DNA of 64,000 bases from Whitmania pigra (taxonomy: Eukaryota > Annelida > Clitellata > Hirudinida > Haemopidae), in contig JAJTWR010000287.1 of NCBI GenBank assembly GCA_021613335.1, positions 26,001 through 90,000 of the forward strand, in the 5' to 3' direction. Below are positions 10,791 through 25,179 of the stretch, one piece after another. The position numbers and the translations under genes are program-made. Under the pieces are notes generated by a model. The model had not been told where the DNA came from, did not search any database, and saw only the letters and a program-made list of their open reading frames with translations. The stretch's first letter is position 1; the number at the start of each line of letters is the position of its first letter.

Positions 10791-12502
10791 TGTTATGAGT
10801 GTAATGCTTAATATCGCAATTTATTTTAAAGTTAATCGCAAACCCATTGTTAAGTAAATTTCCGATTTGTTTTTTATATCTCTGTTGGAAATTTATTCGA
10901 TTTTATAAAAATTGTACTTATTTCAAAATTTTATTTTTGTTTTCAAACCGACAAACGTCTGACGTAAGAATGCACACCACTAGGCCAGCTGATTTGGGAC
11001 AAGCCTTCTCCAGCAATGGAACAGCTATCGCGTATTGAGCCAAATCATTGTGGTATGTTCCGCTTTGGAATGATTTTTTAAAATATCCCAGTTGCTCTAA
11101 ATAGCGTAGACATATATTTAAACATTTTGTAAACATATCATAACATAAAGAATATCTTAATTAGTTGATTGCACATTCTACTCTGTTGTGGCTCACAACT
11201 GACAACTTCTCGCAACTGCATTCACAAATAAATTCATAACTTAAAGTTTAGGCCTAATGTGAACTTTTTTTTTTTTTGCAAACTTTCACAAACGGAAAAT
11301 TGTCCAAAGACTGCAAAACTCAAAATAAGAATAAAGTTTTCCATTGTTACGTTTTTGTAAGGATGAAGCTAATCTACCATAATGCTTAAAAAATGTATTA
11401 ACATTAATACAATGCGCACCAAAGCTATTCTCATGGTAAAGGTTATTGTTATCGTACATGTTTTGTTAAGCTTGTCATGCTGGCTAGAGATACAATTAAT
11501 TTTTTTTTGATAAGTCGCATTTATCAATAACTACTTTTATATGAAAAAAAACATCAAATATGATAAGAAATGATTAATTAGATCTCAAAGCTGGTTAAAA
11601 GTTTTTTATCGTGATATTTCTTTGGCCGATATTTTTGGTTCACAAACGCTTGCGCCTCAGTAAAAAAAAAATAAGTATGAGTGGGTGTTAAATATGAAAA
11701 GAAAATTAAGTGAACACAAATTAAATATTTAAGCATAATATTTGATATATTATTTTCCAATAGAATTTTTATTAAGTTAAAGGATTTCGATCAACAAAAA
11801 ACAATTTTCATTTTAAATTCGACGCACCCTCGATTACGTCATTACTGGTTTGTTTGTGAACGTCATATAATATAGCTTTGACAACAAGATCTACATTTTT
11901 TTTATAGAAACATTTATTTCTATTCTCTTCTGTTTAAGTTTTACATAAATATCTAAAATATCTCGAGGCAAGATATATTTTAGTCAAGTTATTTTCCATC
12001 TTTAAAGAAAATATTAAAGTCTCTCTAACTACTAAATTAATCAATAATTGTTTTTGAACGTTCGTTAAATGTGCGCTAACCAAATTTAGTCTGGTTGTCT
12101 TCAATTCCAGCGTGAAGATCCGACTTATGGCTTCCAACAGGGAGAGACAACAGAGTAAATGGATGTTATCAGAAATATTCAATTTATTTTATTTTATATT
12201 TTTACTCAACAGAGTAAATGGATGTTATCAGAAATATTTATTTTGTTTCAATCTTAATAATAACTAAAACTAAGTTTTTTAGCAAGTTGTTAGTAATTAA
12301 ATTGTGATGTGATAAACTGAAGACTGTTTATTTTTAATCGGCATAAATTATTGTTATATAAAAACACAATGGTAATTTTGATAACCGTTTTATCCAGTAT
12401 GTTTAGTAAATGACAGCTTGAAGCAATTACTATAACAATCTATTATTATTATTATTACATTTGCAAGCATCACTTGATAATTTGTTAGTTATTATTAAAC
12501 AG
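10791..12502. other. Intergenic, mostly AT-rich
   Basis: The block at 10940-11090 is more GC-rich than its surroundings and is open in several frames; the minus-strand frame contains YHNDLA and may be protease debris. A short plus-strand motif of 32 bp (starting caacagagtaaatggatg) occurs at 12148-12179 and again at 12207-12238. Nothing else could be identified. The 5' exons of the Gln-rich gene may lie here but were not recognised. Confidence 0.4.
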
Positions 12503-14308
12503 ACGTTCCACCTTTTCCGGCTGGAGATCAGCAGATGTCACCGAATTTTTTCGAGCAAAATGGAATTTCACCTCATTCTCAGCTTTACTGTAGGACAGGT
12601 AAAAATAACTCAATTAATGCGATTATTGCTTATTTACCTTTAAATTATCGATGTTAAAGTGAATGAGAACAGAATTTAGAGTTCTAAATGTAGAACAGTT
12701 TGTTTTTTAATTTATTTTTCTTAAAAGTTGTTCTGCAAATCAAAATTAGATGTTTTCACTTGTTTTAAAATTATTTTTATGGTTTGTACTTTGTGAATCC
12801 TTATTTGTGAAACAAAAATAATTTCATTCACGATTGTTATCATAAATCTATTGTCAATTTAACCTAATTTAATTTAATATCAAAGTGAATTACTCTCCAG
12901 CATTTAGGAAAATAAGTCGCGATGTGAATTTTCAATACTATGTTAATCATCGTGTGGTTATAAACTAAATGAATCCTATCACAATTTTAAGAAAACTTAT
13001 TCAAAAAAAAAAAGTTTATTAAAATCGAAATCAAAGTAAAAAAAGAATAATTTATTTCACAATAAAAGTGGTCAAATTACGTTAGTGAAGTCAAATTACA
13101 GGTAAACTGCCATTTCCAGTTTCGACAGGACACCACTCCACACCATTGTACGACCGAAGTAACAACTACTCCCAAGGTCAGACTCCAAAGTATCCCGTTG
13201 CTCAACAACTTTCCCAACAGACTCAACAATCTCATCAGTTTCAGCAGGGCAGTGCCGTTGTATCCAGAGCCAATGGTTAATCTGCTGAAGAAATTACAGA
13301 TGCTCTTTTTTTTATTAGACTATCATTTAATATTGATATTTATTTTAAAACATCTTCAGGAAATCAGGCAGAATCGAAACAAAGTTCATTCAACTCTCCA
13401 AACAACCAAATGGTCTGTCGGACCCAACAGATGTACGACTCGAACAACAACGGTAGTCCTTGCGTCAATTGTACTGGTATGGGAATGGGTAGCAGCGGTA
13501 TGGGTAACCAACATTGGGGAGGTTATTACCAAAACGGTGGAAGCTGGAATTCCCAGATACCTCCTAGCTCTTCATCTATGGCACCTTCCCACCACCACCA
13601 AAGTCAGCAACAGCAACAACAGATGATGCAACAAAGTCCCAATCGACAACAAATGATGGGACAATACAGTAAGTGAACATTATTTTATTCAGTGATTATT
13701 AGATTTGACCAAAGTTCGTCATGCTTACTTCTAACTCTGCCTATCTACAGTTGGAGACCAAGCCTATTCTTCGCAGCTACAACAACCGCAACAGCAGCAA
13801 CAATTGATGTACGATCCCGGCTCGGGCATGCAAAACTGCTACCAATCTCATTACCCGCAGCAATTCTTACCACACACTCAACAACCTCAGTCTCCAGGTC
13901 AACAACCGATGCAATCTCAATGTAGCGGAATGTATTGCAACTCCAGTCCCGGCGTACCCGGAGGTTACCCTCGTTCCGTAATCTGTTTCCCGCCAATACT
14001 AACCCATTACAATGACTGAAATTCAAAATCTCAACCTTAGTCCCTAAGACTGAAAATGTCTTCGAGCAACTGTTAATAATTTAATTTACTGACAGGATGA
14101 TGAAGTTGTAATAGTATGCAAATTATCTCAATCAATAACTTGCTAATATTATCATTAAGTAATTATTTATTGAATAAAGCCAAAATTAATTGTAAATGTT
14201 AAAGGCATGTACCAGACAAGGAATAACAACAGACTAATGCCAAGTCAAGGAAGTTTCAACCGTCCGTCAGCCAGCCAACAACCCTATACAATGCGAAAAA
14301 GTTGGTGA
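12503..14308 (+). CDS. Gln-rich protein, 3' exons (5' part not found)
   Basis: Five plus-strand exons join in consistent phase 1: 12503-12598, 13102-13275, 13360-13668, 13751-13963 and 14205-14308. The acceptors are clean and the donors are GTAAAA, GTTAAT, GTAAGT and GTTACC. The product is low-complexity: QQLSQQTQQSHQFQQ, then Met/Gly/Asn-rich sequence with SPCVNCTG, then QSQQQQQQMMQQ and QPQQQQQ, ending in YTMRKSW and a stop at 14308. If the fourth exon is not spliced, an alternative stop lies at 14017-14019. This composition is typical of transcriptional activators or nuclear scaffold proteins, but no DNA-binding or catalytic domain is visible. The start codon and upstream exons are missing, and I do not recognise the family. 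Confidence 0.65.
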
Positions 14309-15725
14309 AGTAAGAGCTTTTTTCTTATTTTAATGTTTTCATTGAATTAATTAATTTTCATCAAATAATATCAGTCATTTAAATTTCTAAATTTCTACAC
14401 TTGACATTTCAGAAAATACGTGCAACGTATGACGTAAAACTCTCAGCCAAGGAAAAATTGGACATTGTTTTTAAATAAAACCTAGTTGTTTTAGCTCAGT
14501 TATTACAAGCGCTTAAATTTTTATTGAATGTATTTTTTTATTTGTGGATAATTTTTTAACCTTTCAACCAGATTTGCCCTATGACCAGAGCACGGTTAAA
14601 AGACTGAGAGGCTCGACCAACTCCTAGATCTGTTTCAATGAAAAAAGTTGCAAAACTTCAAACTAAAAGTACCGCCATTTTTACGAACGTCTGCGTCAAT
14701 CGTCAACGTTTCCTTACCAGTTTTGCCTCCATCTTACTTAACAAAGCACTTGTTCCGGATTCAAATCAGAAATGCAAATTCCTTACGACTTTTTCAATGT
14801 GACTATAATCCCAGTGCAATGATTGGTTATAAGTGAAATCACCTATGACTTTTCTGATTACATTAAAATGAGGAGCCAGAAATTTTGAGTCCCAAATTTT
14901 AATTTGAGTCCCAGAAGCAGGTTGCTCTAAGACATAACCAAATAATTTTAAACAAAATACTTTTTCATTGGAAAGCAACATAAAATGTACCATGCTGTAA
15001 AAGGTGTTTTTTGATGAAATAAACGGTTTTGCATTCCTGTAATGAATACATTGTTGATGAAAACTGTAAGATTGCAATGTAATAGATTGAAAATAAAATT
15101 TAAAAAATAAAGTTGTATATAAGAACTCGAACATTAGGGAACATTATAATTTAACACGGGCGAAATACCTTACACTCGTGAAAACTTGCAAAAAAATTTC
15201 TTTATAGAAATCAAACAATTAAATTTATAAATTTTTAACAAATATATTAAACAAATTTTACACAATCTGTTCGTGCGAAGATTTTTTCTGTGTTTTAAAA
15301 TAACTTTTCTAAAAAGTATATTTTGGATACTTATTTAAATGACATTAAATTAAAAAGTTAAATATTTTTTAATGCAAAATATTTCATTGACCTGCGAGCC
15401 TCCTCGTCAACGTGTTAGGGCTGTAAGGTGTGGTTATATGCCTTTGTTTGCTTTTAGACCGGCGTAAGGTTAGGTCGTGATTCTATTGCATTAAGAATTG
15501 AATCAAATTCTTAAATGCTTCTATTTGGGCTTGCATAGAGATTTAGAGCATGTTAAATTAATTTCGAGGAAGTGGCTATTATACTAATTTGTTGCCAAGA
15601 AACGGCTGCTTAATGAATTATTGAAGATAAAACAATAGCACACTATTATTTGACAATTAAATGGAAATTCAAGGAAAATGACATAAAGGTAAAACAAAGT
15701 TATATTTTGTCTCAGAATTTAAGAA
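14309..15725. other. Intergenic, no gene recognised
   Basis: A 122-codon open frame at 14766-15134 (minus) has no recognisable motif and a composition like random AT-rich sequence. The stretch should hold the promoter of the fucose synthase gene that starts at 15726. Confidence 0.4.
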
Positions 15726-19027
<3,302 letters not shown>

Positions 19028-20725
19028 ACTCAGGAGTAACAGAATAAATTAGATTAATTTAATTGGGTTGTTAAATTAATTATCGAGATTTTATTCATGG
19101 GTTCTCTGCCTTGGATGTTTTTTGTTTCTAGCTGAATAGTGGACATTTTCAATTTTTATTTGATGCTACTTTAGGAATTAAATTCATGGCATATTTTTCA
19201 GCTGCATTTTACTTGCATACAAAAATTTTCTAACGGTATGCAAACCGTACAATATAATCCTAACAGTCTTTCCTGTCTTGGCCGATAATTTCTTCTATTT
19301 TCCCTGAGTCGATATTCTTCAGCAACATTCAAATAATTAGAAATAACATGTATGAATCTTTGACAATTCCCGATCTTGAATATTTCAATGTTCTCATTTT
19401 CTGGTAATGCTTTAAATCTGCCCACCACTAAACTAATATTTATAAGCTAAAATTAGATTTTAAAGCCTAGTTAATAATATTTAAACAGTATCTGGTTTTT
19501 AATCTGAGTTGTATTGAGAGTATCGAATTTTTTAACAATTGTCAATTAATGTTCTCTTTAAACTGCTTTTATCATTCTCGGTGATGACTATTGCTGTTCT
19601 TGCTGAAGCTGGTTGCATTAGCAGCTAAAGATTCGATAAATAAATAATAAAAAAGCTAAAAATACAATTATAGTCAGTGATAATAGGATTTTATTTTCCA
19701 ACATCTTCGAGTTATATTAATAATATCATTATTATTGTTATTATTATTATCATTATTATTATTATAAGCATTATTATTGTGTTTAATTTTATGTTAAATA
19801 CTAATCATTATTACTATTAAATAATAAATTCCGTGAGACATTTGCATTCTTGTAATGTTCTTGTACTTATATGCAATAATATTCAAAATTATTATGATCT
19901 GTAATGGTGAATGACTTCAAAATAATAAAATTATTCGACGCAGGCGACACCTGACATATTGATCAATAAGCAATATAAGTATATAATAAATTTTTTAAAG
20001 CGATACTGCTTTTCACACGTCAGTATTGTGGATTGATATATAATCAAAATCCTAGATATTTTTTATTTAATTAAAATTTTTGCTTATTTTTTAAAATTTA
20101 ATTTAAATTTGAATAATTTTGAAAAATAGTTTTTTGAGCATAAAAAATACTCGAAAATAATACGATCTTGCCAAAAGTTAAACTAAATTTTAAACTTAGT
20201 AAAACTCGTTAAGATGTGCGATAATAGCAGTTGATGCTAAAATTAATTAGATACCAAAGTTCTTCCAAGCAAAAGTGAGCTTTAACTAAACCTTCTCTGC
20301 GATAACATCCGTGTAACGAACTAAAATAATAATAAAATTATCTTTCATTTTGGCCAACAATTTACGTGAGTAAGGGGACTTAAACCATAATTTTAAGACC
20401 TATTTTACATAGCAAATATCAGCTGAAAAGTTGAAATAAAATAATTTACTTTAAAATACTGTAATTTAACATTTAAATTGTTAAAAATATCCTCTCTCCA
20501 AAGAGTGAAATTGAATCACAATGATGGATGCGAGAATTGGTAACATTTGAACTTGAGAGTTGCAACCTGATGCACTGGAGACACGTCATGCTCAAATAAT
20601 TTATCCATTTTATGAATAAATAGTGGAATTGATAATCTGTTGTCTCCGAAAACATTTAGCTATTAAATCAAGTTTATTGCGATTCCAAATCATCCTTAAG
20701 AAAGGAATATATATTTAGCACTTTG
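19028..20725. other. Intergenic, no gene seen
   Basis: AT-rich sequence with a TTA tract near 19735-19775. Short minus-strand open frames at 19198-19428 and 20473-20655 have no recognisable motif. Confidence 0.45.
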
Positions 20726-20955
20726 TACTAAGCCTGATTTAAATTTTAAGAATTTGTAATCTCTGATTAAAAAACGACTGCCCATCTTGGCCCGTAAAAT
20801 ACACCGCCGATCAATAACAAAATGTTTCAGTCTGAACAAAGAGCCAATGTTTGAACTAAGCATGATTTAAATTTTAAGAATTTTTAATCTCTGTTTAAAA
20901 CATGCCCACCTTGGCCCATAAACAAAATCCGAACAAAGAGCCATTGTTAAAAAAG
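20726..20955 (+). repeat. Tandem ~130-bp duplication upstream of micro-exon gene 1
   Basis: Two diverged copies lie head to tail. Each contains CTAAGC(C/A)TGATTTAAATTTTAAGAATTT..TAATCTCTG, then CCCA(C/T)CTTGGCCC, then GAACAAAGAGCCA. The copies begin near 20726 and 20855. They end about 90 bp before the signal-peptide exon at 21042, so they may belong to its promoter. GTGTCAC at about 20979 also occurs repeatedly upstream of micro-exon gene 2. Confidence 0.6.
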
Positions 20956-21041
20956 ATTACTTATATCAGCCAGGCGTGTCACCTAATGTCCACTGGGATT
21001 TTTCCATATTTTCTACGTTTACTGTTCACAAGAATCTCATC

Positions 21042-24000
21042 ATGAGGATCATCCTCCTTTTGCCTGTTCTTCTGCTCGTGCTCCTAGTTTCTGGTTAGTT
21101 CATCCAGTAGTTAGTTAGTAAATATTTTGTTTAGTAATTAGTAGTTAGTAAACGATTAGTTTAGTCAGTAATTAGATGGTAAATATTTAATTAAGTTAGT
21201 AATTATTTTGGGAAATGATACTTTTAGACACGAGTTGATGAAATATGCATTCAATATTTGTTAAAATAAATATTTGTTAAATGATTTGAACTTTCTCCAG
21301 ATGGCTATGGAGAAGAAGGTAAGTATTTAGCGCTTAATTAATTTAAAATAAGAGAATATATTAAGACAAAACTTTTAACGCACAGTTGCTCATAGGAAAT
21401 TTTCCCTATAATCTCAAAATAAAAATACTAACTTATTTTATAAAACATTTTCTAATCGTAATAATATATATGTGATTATAGTTTATTATTGGTTATTAAT
21501 ATCTTTAGAAGTACTTTGGTTATATTTTGTAAGTACTCATTCATTGCGCAGAGGGTACTTGGCTACATAAATGTCAATTTTAGACAATTTTTCATTTACG
21601 AACTTATATAACTTAACTGAAATTTCAGCAAATCTTGATATATTATTAAATTTGATAAAAACTTATTATCGGAAATTAATTTTAATTAACAATTAAAACT
21701 TTGTCAGGTAATGATGCTGTTCTCGATATTCCAGGTGTGGCTGAGGAGGGTAAATACCTTTTAGTCAAAATCTAGTAGTACTACTAGTAGTAATTAGTAA
21801 TGTCAGTATTTTTATTGGTTTTTTAAAGTGCTTATTAAATTGGCATTAATTGCAGAATTGCCAATAGCAACGCTTATTCCTTTTGAAAAGGAAGAGGAAC
21901 AGGCTGAGGATAAGGGTAACCACCTTTTAGTCAATAATTAATATTAACACTGTTATTATTGTTCATGTGGTTATTGGATAATAGAAGTATTGGTATGGTT
22001 GGTATTTTTATTGGTTAATAATTAAATATGGTTATTAAACTGGTATTAATTGTAAAATTGCCAGCAACAGAAAAACCTGATGAAAAGGAAGAGCCTAAAG
22101 ATGAAGGTAACCATCTTTTAATCAATAATTAAGATTAATAATTTAATTGTTATTGTCTATGTAGTTATCGTTTTTGATTATTATTATCTTTAGAAGTACT
22201 TTGTTTATATTTTGTAAGTACTCATTCATTGTGCAGAAGTATTGATATTGTTGGAAGTTTCATTGGTTAATAATTAAATATGATTATTAAACTGGCATTA
22301 ATTTTAGAATTACTTTTCAACAGAAAAATCTGATGAAAAGGAAGAGCCTAAAGATGAAGGTAACCCTTTTTTAATCAATAATTAAGATTAATAATTTAAT
22401 TGTTATTGTCAATGTCGTTATCGTTTTTAATTATTATTATCTTTAGAAGTACTTTGTTTATATTTTGTAAGTACTCATTCATTGTGCAGAAGTATTGATA
22501 TTGTTGGAAGTTTCATTGGTTAATAATTAAATATGATTATTAAACTGGTATTAATTTTAGAATTACTTTTCAACAGAAAAATCTGATGAAAAGGAAGAGC
22601 CTAAAGATGAAGGTAACCATCTTTTAATCAATAATTAAGATTAATAATTTAATTGTTATTGTCTATGTAGTTATCGTTTTTGATTATTATTATCTTTAGA
22701 AGTACTTTGTTTATATTTTGTAAGTACTCATTCATTGTGCAGAAGTATTGATATTGTTGGAAGTTTCATTGGTTAATAATTAAATATGATTATTAAACTG
22801 GCATTAATTTTAGAATTACTTTTCAACAGAAAAATCTGATGAAAAGGAAGAGCCTAAAGATGAAGGTAACCCTTTTTTAATCAATAATTAAGATTAATAA
22901 TTTAATTGTTATTGTCAATGTCGTTATCGTTTTTAATTATTATTATCTTTAGAAGTACTTTGTTTATATTTTGTAAGTACTCATTCATTGTGCAGAAATA
23001 TTGATATTGTTGGAAGTTTCATTGGTTAATAATTAAATATGATTATTAAACTGGCATTAATTTTAGAATTACTTTTCAACAGAAAAATCTGATGAAAAGG
23101 AAGAGCCTAAAGATGAAGGTAACCATCTTTTAATCAATAATTAAGATTAATAATTTAATTGTTATTGTCTATGTAGTTATCGTTTTTGATTATTATTATC
23201 TTTAGAAGTACTTTGTTTATATTTTGTAAGTACTCATTCATTGTGCAGAAGTATTGATATTGTTGGAAGTTTCATTGGTTAATAATTAAATATGGTTATT
23301 AAACAGGCATTAATTTTAGAATTACTTTTCAACAGAAAAATCTGATGAAAAGGAAGAGCCTAAAAATGAAGGTAACCATCTTTTAATCAATAATTAAGAT
23401 TAATAATTTAATTGTTATTGTCAATTAAATAACAATATTTAATTTATCGTTATCGTTATTGATTATTATTATCTTAAGAAGTACTTTGGTTATATTTTGT
23501 TATTACTCATTCATTGTGCAAAAGGGACTTGGCTACATACATTTCAATTTTAGACAATTTTTCTTTTACGAACTTATTCGAATTTCAGCAAATCTTAATA
23601 TATTATTATACTTAATGACAAGTTATTGTCGGAAATTAATTTTAACTAACAATTAAACCTTTAATAGATAATGATGATGATAATGATGCTGTCAAGATTC
23701 CAGATGTAAATACCTTTTAGTCAAAATTTAGTAGTAGCACTGGTATTGACATTGACATTCCGGAACAAATTTAATAATGATCATATCCATCTATAGATCT
23801 ATATCCGGAACTTTTTCGTTATGTTAATAACCAATCCGATAACCCGATACAAATAAAACATAATCGTTTTTTATTAATCAATAAAGTCAACATTGTTTTT
23901 AATAACTAGTTTTTAGTCTACAAAAAAATGTCCTTGTTGAAGCAATTATGGATTTTAAACATATTACTTAATATTTGAATATCTTAGCGCATTAATTTAA

Positions 24001-24287
24001 ACATTTATTATTACAGTGTATTGCAATTATGAAATGATCCATCGCAAATTAGTTAACAAATACTATTTAATAAGGCATTAACAAGCCTTACATTTTTTTT
24101 AAATTGTGATTTGTTCTAGCGCCAGAACAAAACGACAAAGACGACAAGTAATTATAATGTTTTATGTTATTATTAAATTATTGATAAAGTAATGCATTAA
24201 ATATATGTTAAAGAATAATCTTATTTGTCATTATTGATTAATTGCTAATAAAATTATTCAAGGCCCAAAGAAGAAAATGCCCCTTGA
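21042..24287 (+). CDS. Micro-exon gene 1: secreted acidic Glu/Lys/Asp-repeat protein
   Basis: Exon 1 (21042-21093, 52 nt) encodes a hydrophobic signal peptide beginning MRIILLLPVLLLVLLVS. The following exons are tiny: 21301-21318 (18 nt), 21708-21749 (42), 21856-21915 (60), 22071-22106 (36, or 42 from 22065), then five exons of exactly 36 nt at 22324, 22577, 22830, 23083 and 23336. Each of these encodes EKSDEKEEPKDE; the last has D to N. Terminal exons are 24120-24147 and 24263-24287 (PKEENAP and stop). Every internal intron is phase 1, so exons can be skipped without losing frame; the last intron is phase 2. All included, the product is 146 residues: a signal peptide plus a highly charged secreted tail. 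An exon-like piece at 23668-23705 breaks the phase rule. I recognise no family; the architecture is like schistosome micro-exon genes. Transcript support is untested. Confidence 0.7.
21490..23740 (+). repeat. Nested duplication: 253-bp exon/intron tandem array flanked by two ~280-bp homologous blocks
   Basis: From about 22071 to 23430 a unit of 253 bp repeats exactly. The ends of the 36-nt exons fall at 22106, 22359, 22612, 22865, 23118 and 23371. The introns alternate between type A (CCATCTTTT..GTCTATGTAG..TTTTTGATT) and type B (CCCTTTTTT..GTCAATGTCG..TTTTTAATT) in the order A-B-A-B-A, so the true amplified unit is a 506-bp dimer. Flanking blocks at about 21490-21770 and 23455-23740 are also homologous. 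They share AGAAGTACTTTGGTTATATTTTGT and GACTTGGCTACATA-type sequence and each carries a related exon (NDAVLDIP versus NDAVKIP). Confidence 0.9.
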
Positions 24288-24930
24288 AATAACTTTGACT
24301 TGTGGCAAAATAGAAATTGCTTATACCTGCATGCATTTTTGAAGGTCATGCATATTATGCATCTTTTCACTAACTTTTGGATATATTGCATAAAAAAATC
24401 TACTAAATTCATAAGATTATAACATTATTATCAATAAAATTGTTCCTTCAATCTGAGTTACATGAATTTAAATTGACTTGGTTCCTGATTGAATTTTTCT
24501 TCAACCTCGACAATAATCCGTATATTTTTCAACTTACAGAATCTAAATAATTATAGACCAACTTTTGCGACTAAAGTGTTTGTCAGTAAAATGTCAATAA
24601 ATAAAATAATGTATGGATTAGAATCAAAACATTTGAGCGATGCAGCAGTTGTGATTGCAAAGTGCTGACAAATTCATTGATCTTGTCAAACATTTGATTG
24701 ACATTCAAACATGCATTCTAGATTCGTTGTTTTTTGGTTTTTTTTATTTATTTTTGGATTATTACAACGGTAATTAAACCAGGCAAATGAAAGTACAAAA
24801 CGCAATTAAAAATCACTCTAAAATTTGAATTCGTGCTGTTATCCTTAACCAAACTGAAAGCCCGTGAATCTTATGTATTATAAATCTTTAAATTTTAATT
24901 TTAATTGATCGTCTGCCAGCAATTTCAGTT
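24288..24930. other. Intergenic between the two micro-exon genes
   Basis: No gene or repeat was recognised. The spacer between the two signal-peptide genes is under 1 kb, consistent with origin by local duplication. Confidence 0.4.
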
Positions 24931-24934
24931 AACA

Positions 24935-25045
24935 CAAATGTCATAAGAATGTCACGCAAGTGTCACAAGAACGTCACACAAGTGTCACATCAGTCAATAA
25001 CGTAGTCACTTCAACAACATTTCATTGTTTAACATTTGAATATAA
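24935..25045 (+). promoter_or_regulatory. Candidate promoter of micro-exon gene 2: TGTCAC repeats and TATA box
   Basis: At 24940-24990 the motif (T/C)GTCAC(A/G) recurs five times at 11-12 bp spacing (ATGTCATAAG, ATGTCACGCAAGTGTCACA, ACGTCACACAAGTGTCACA), about one helical turn apart. A TATA-like TATAAAAA lies near 25041, about 140 bp upstream of the ATG at 25180. A single GTGTCAC is also found upstream of gene 1. The regulator is unknown. Confidence 0.45.
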
Positions 25046-25179
25046 AAATCAAAACAAGACATATTTGCCCATTTAACTTAACGCTTAACTTTTGGGTACC
25101 AGACTTGATTGTGTAATAAAATAAATAATTCAGTAAGTAACACATTCACAAATCTTTTTAAGGATATCCGCTGTTAAGT

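Noticed and set aside
10918..11136. Minus-strand ORF with YHNDLAQYAIA as a protease exon
   Set aside because: Only a short resemblance to the NDIALL region of S1 proteases; too weak to call beyond a mention as possible debris.
14766..15134. 122-codon minus-strand ORF
   Set aside because: No motif, random AT-rich composition, no splice partners or homology I can recognise.
21301..21318. 18-nt exon dismissed as chance
   Set aside because: I considered rejecting it, but kept it in the gene model because acceptor, donor and phase all match the other micro-exons; it remains unproven.
22071..23430. CRISPR-like regular repeats
   Set aside because: The 253-bp period, near-identical 'spacers' and embedded splice-site-flanked coding exons fit a tandem exon duplication in a eukaryote, not a CRISPR array.
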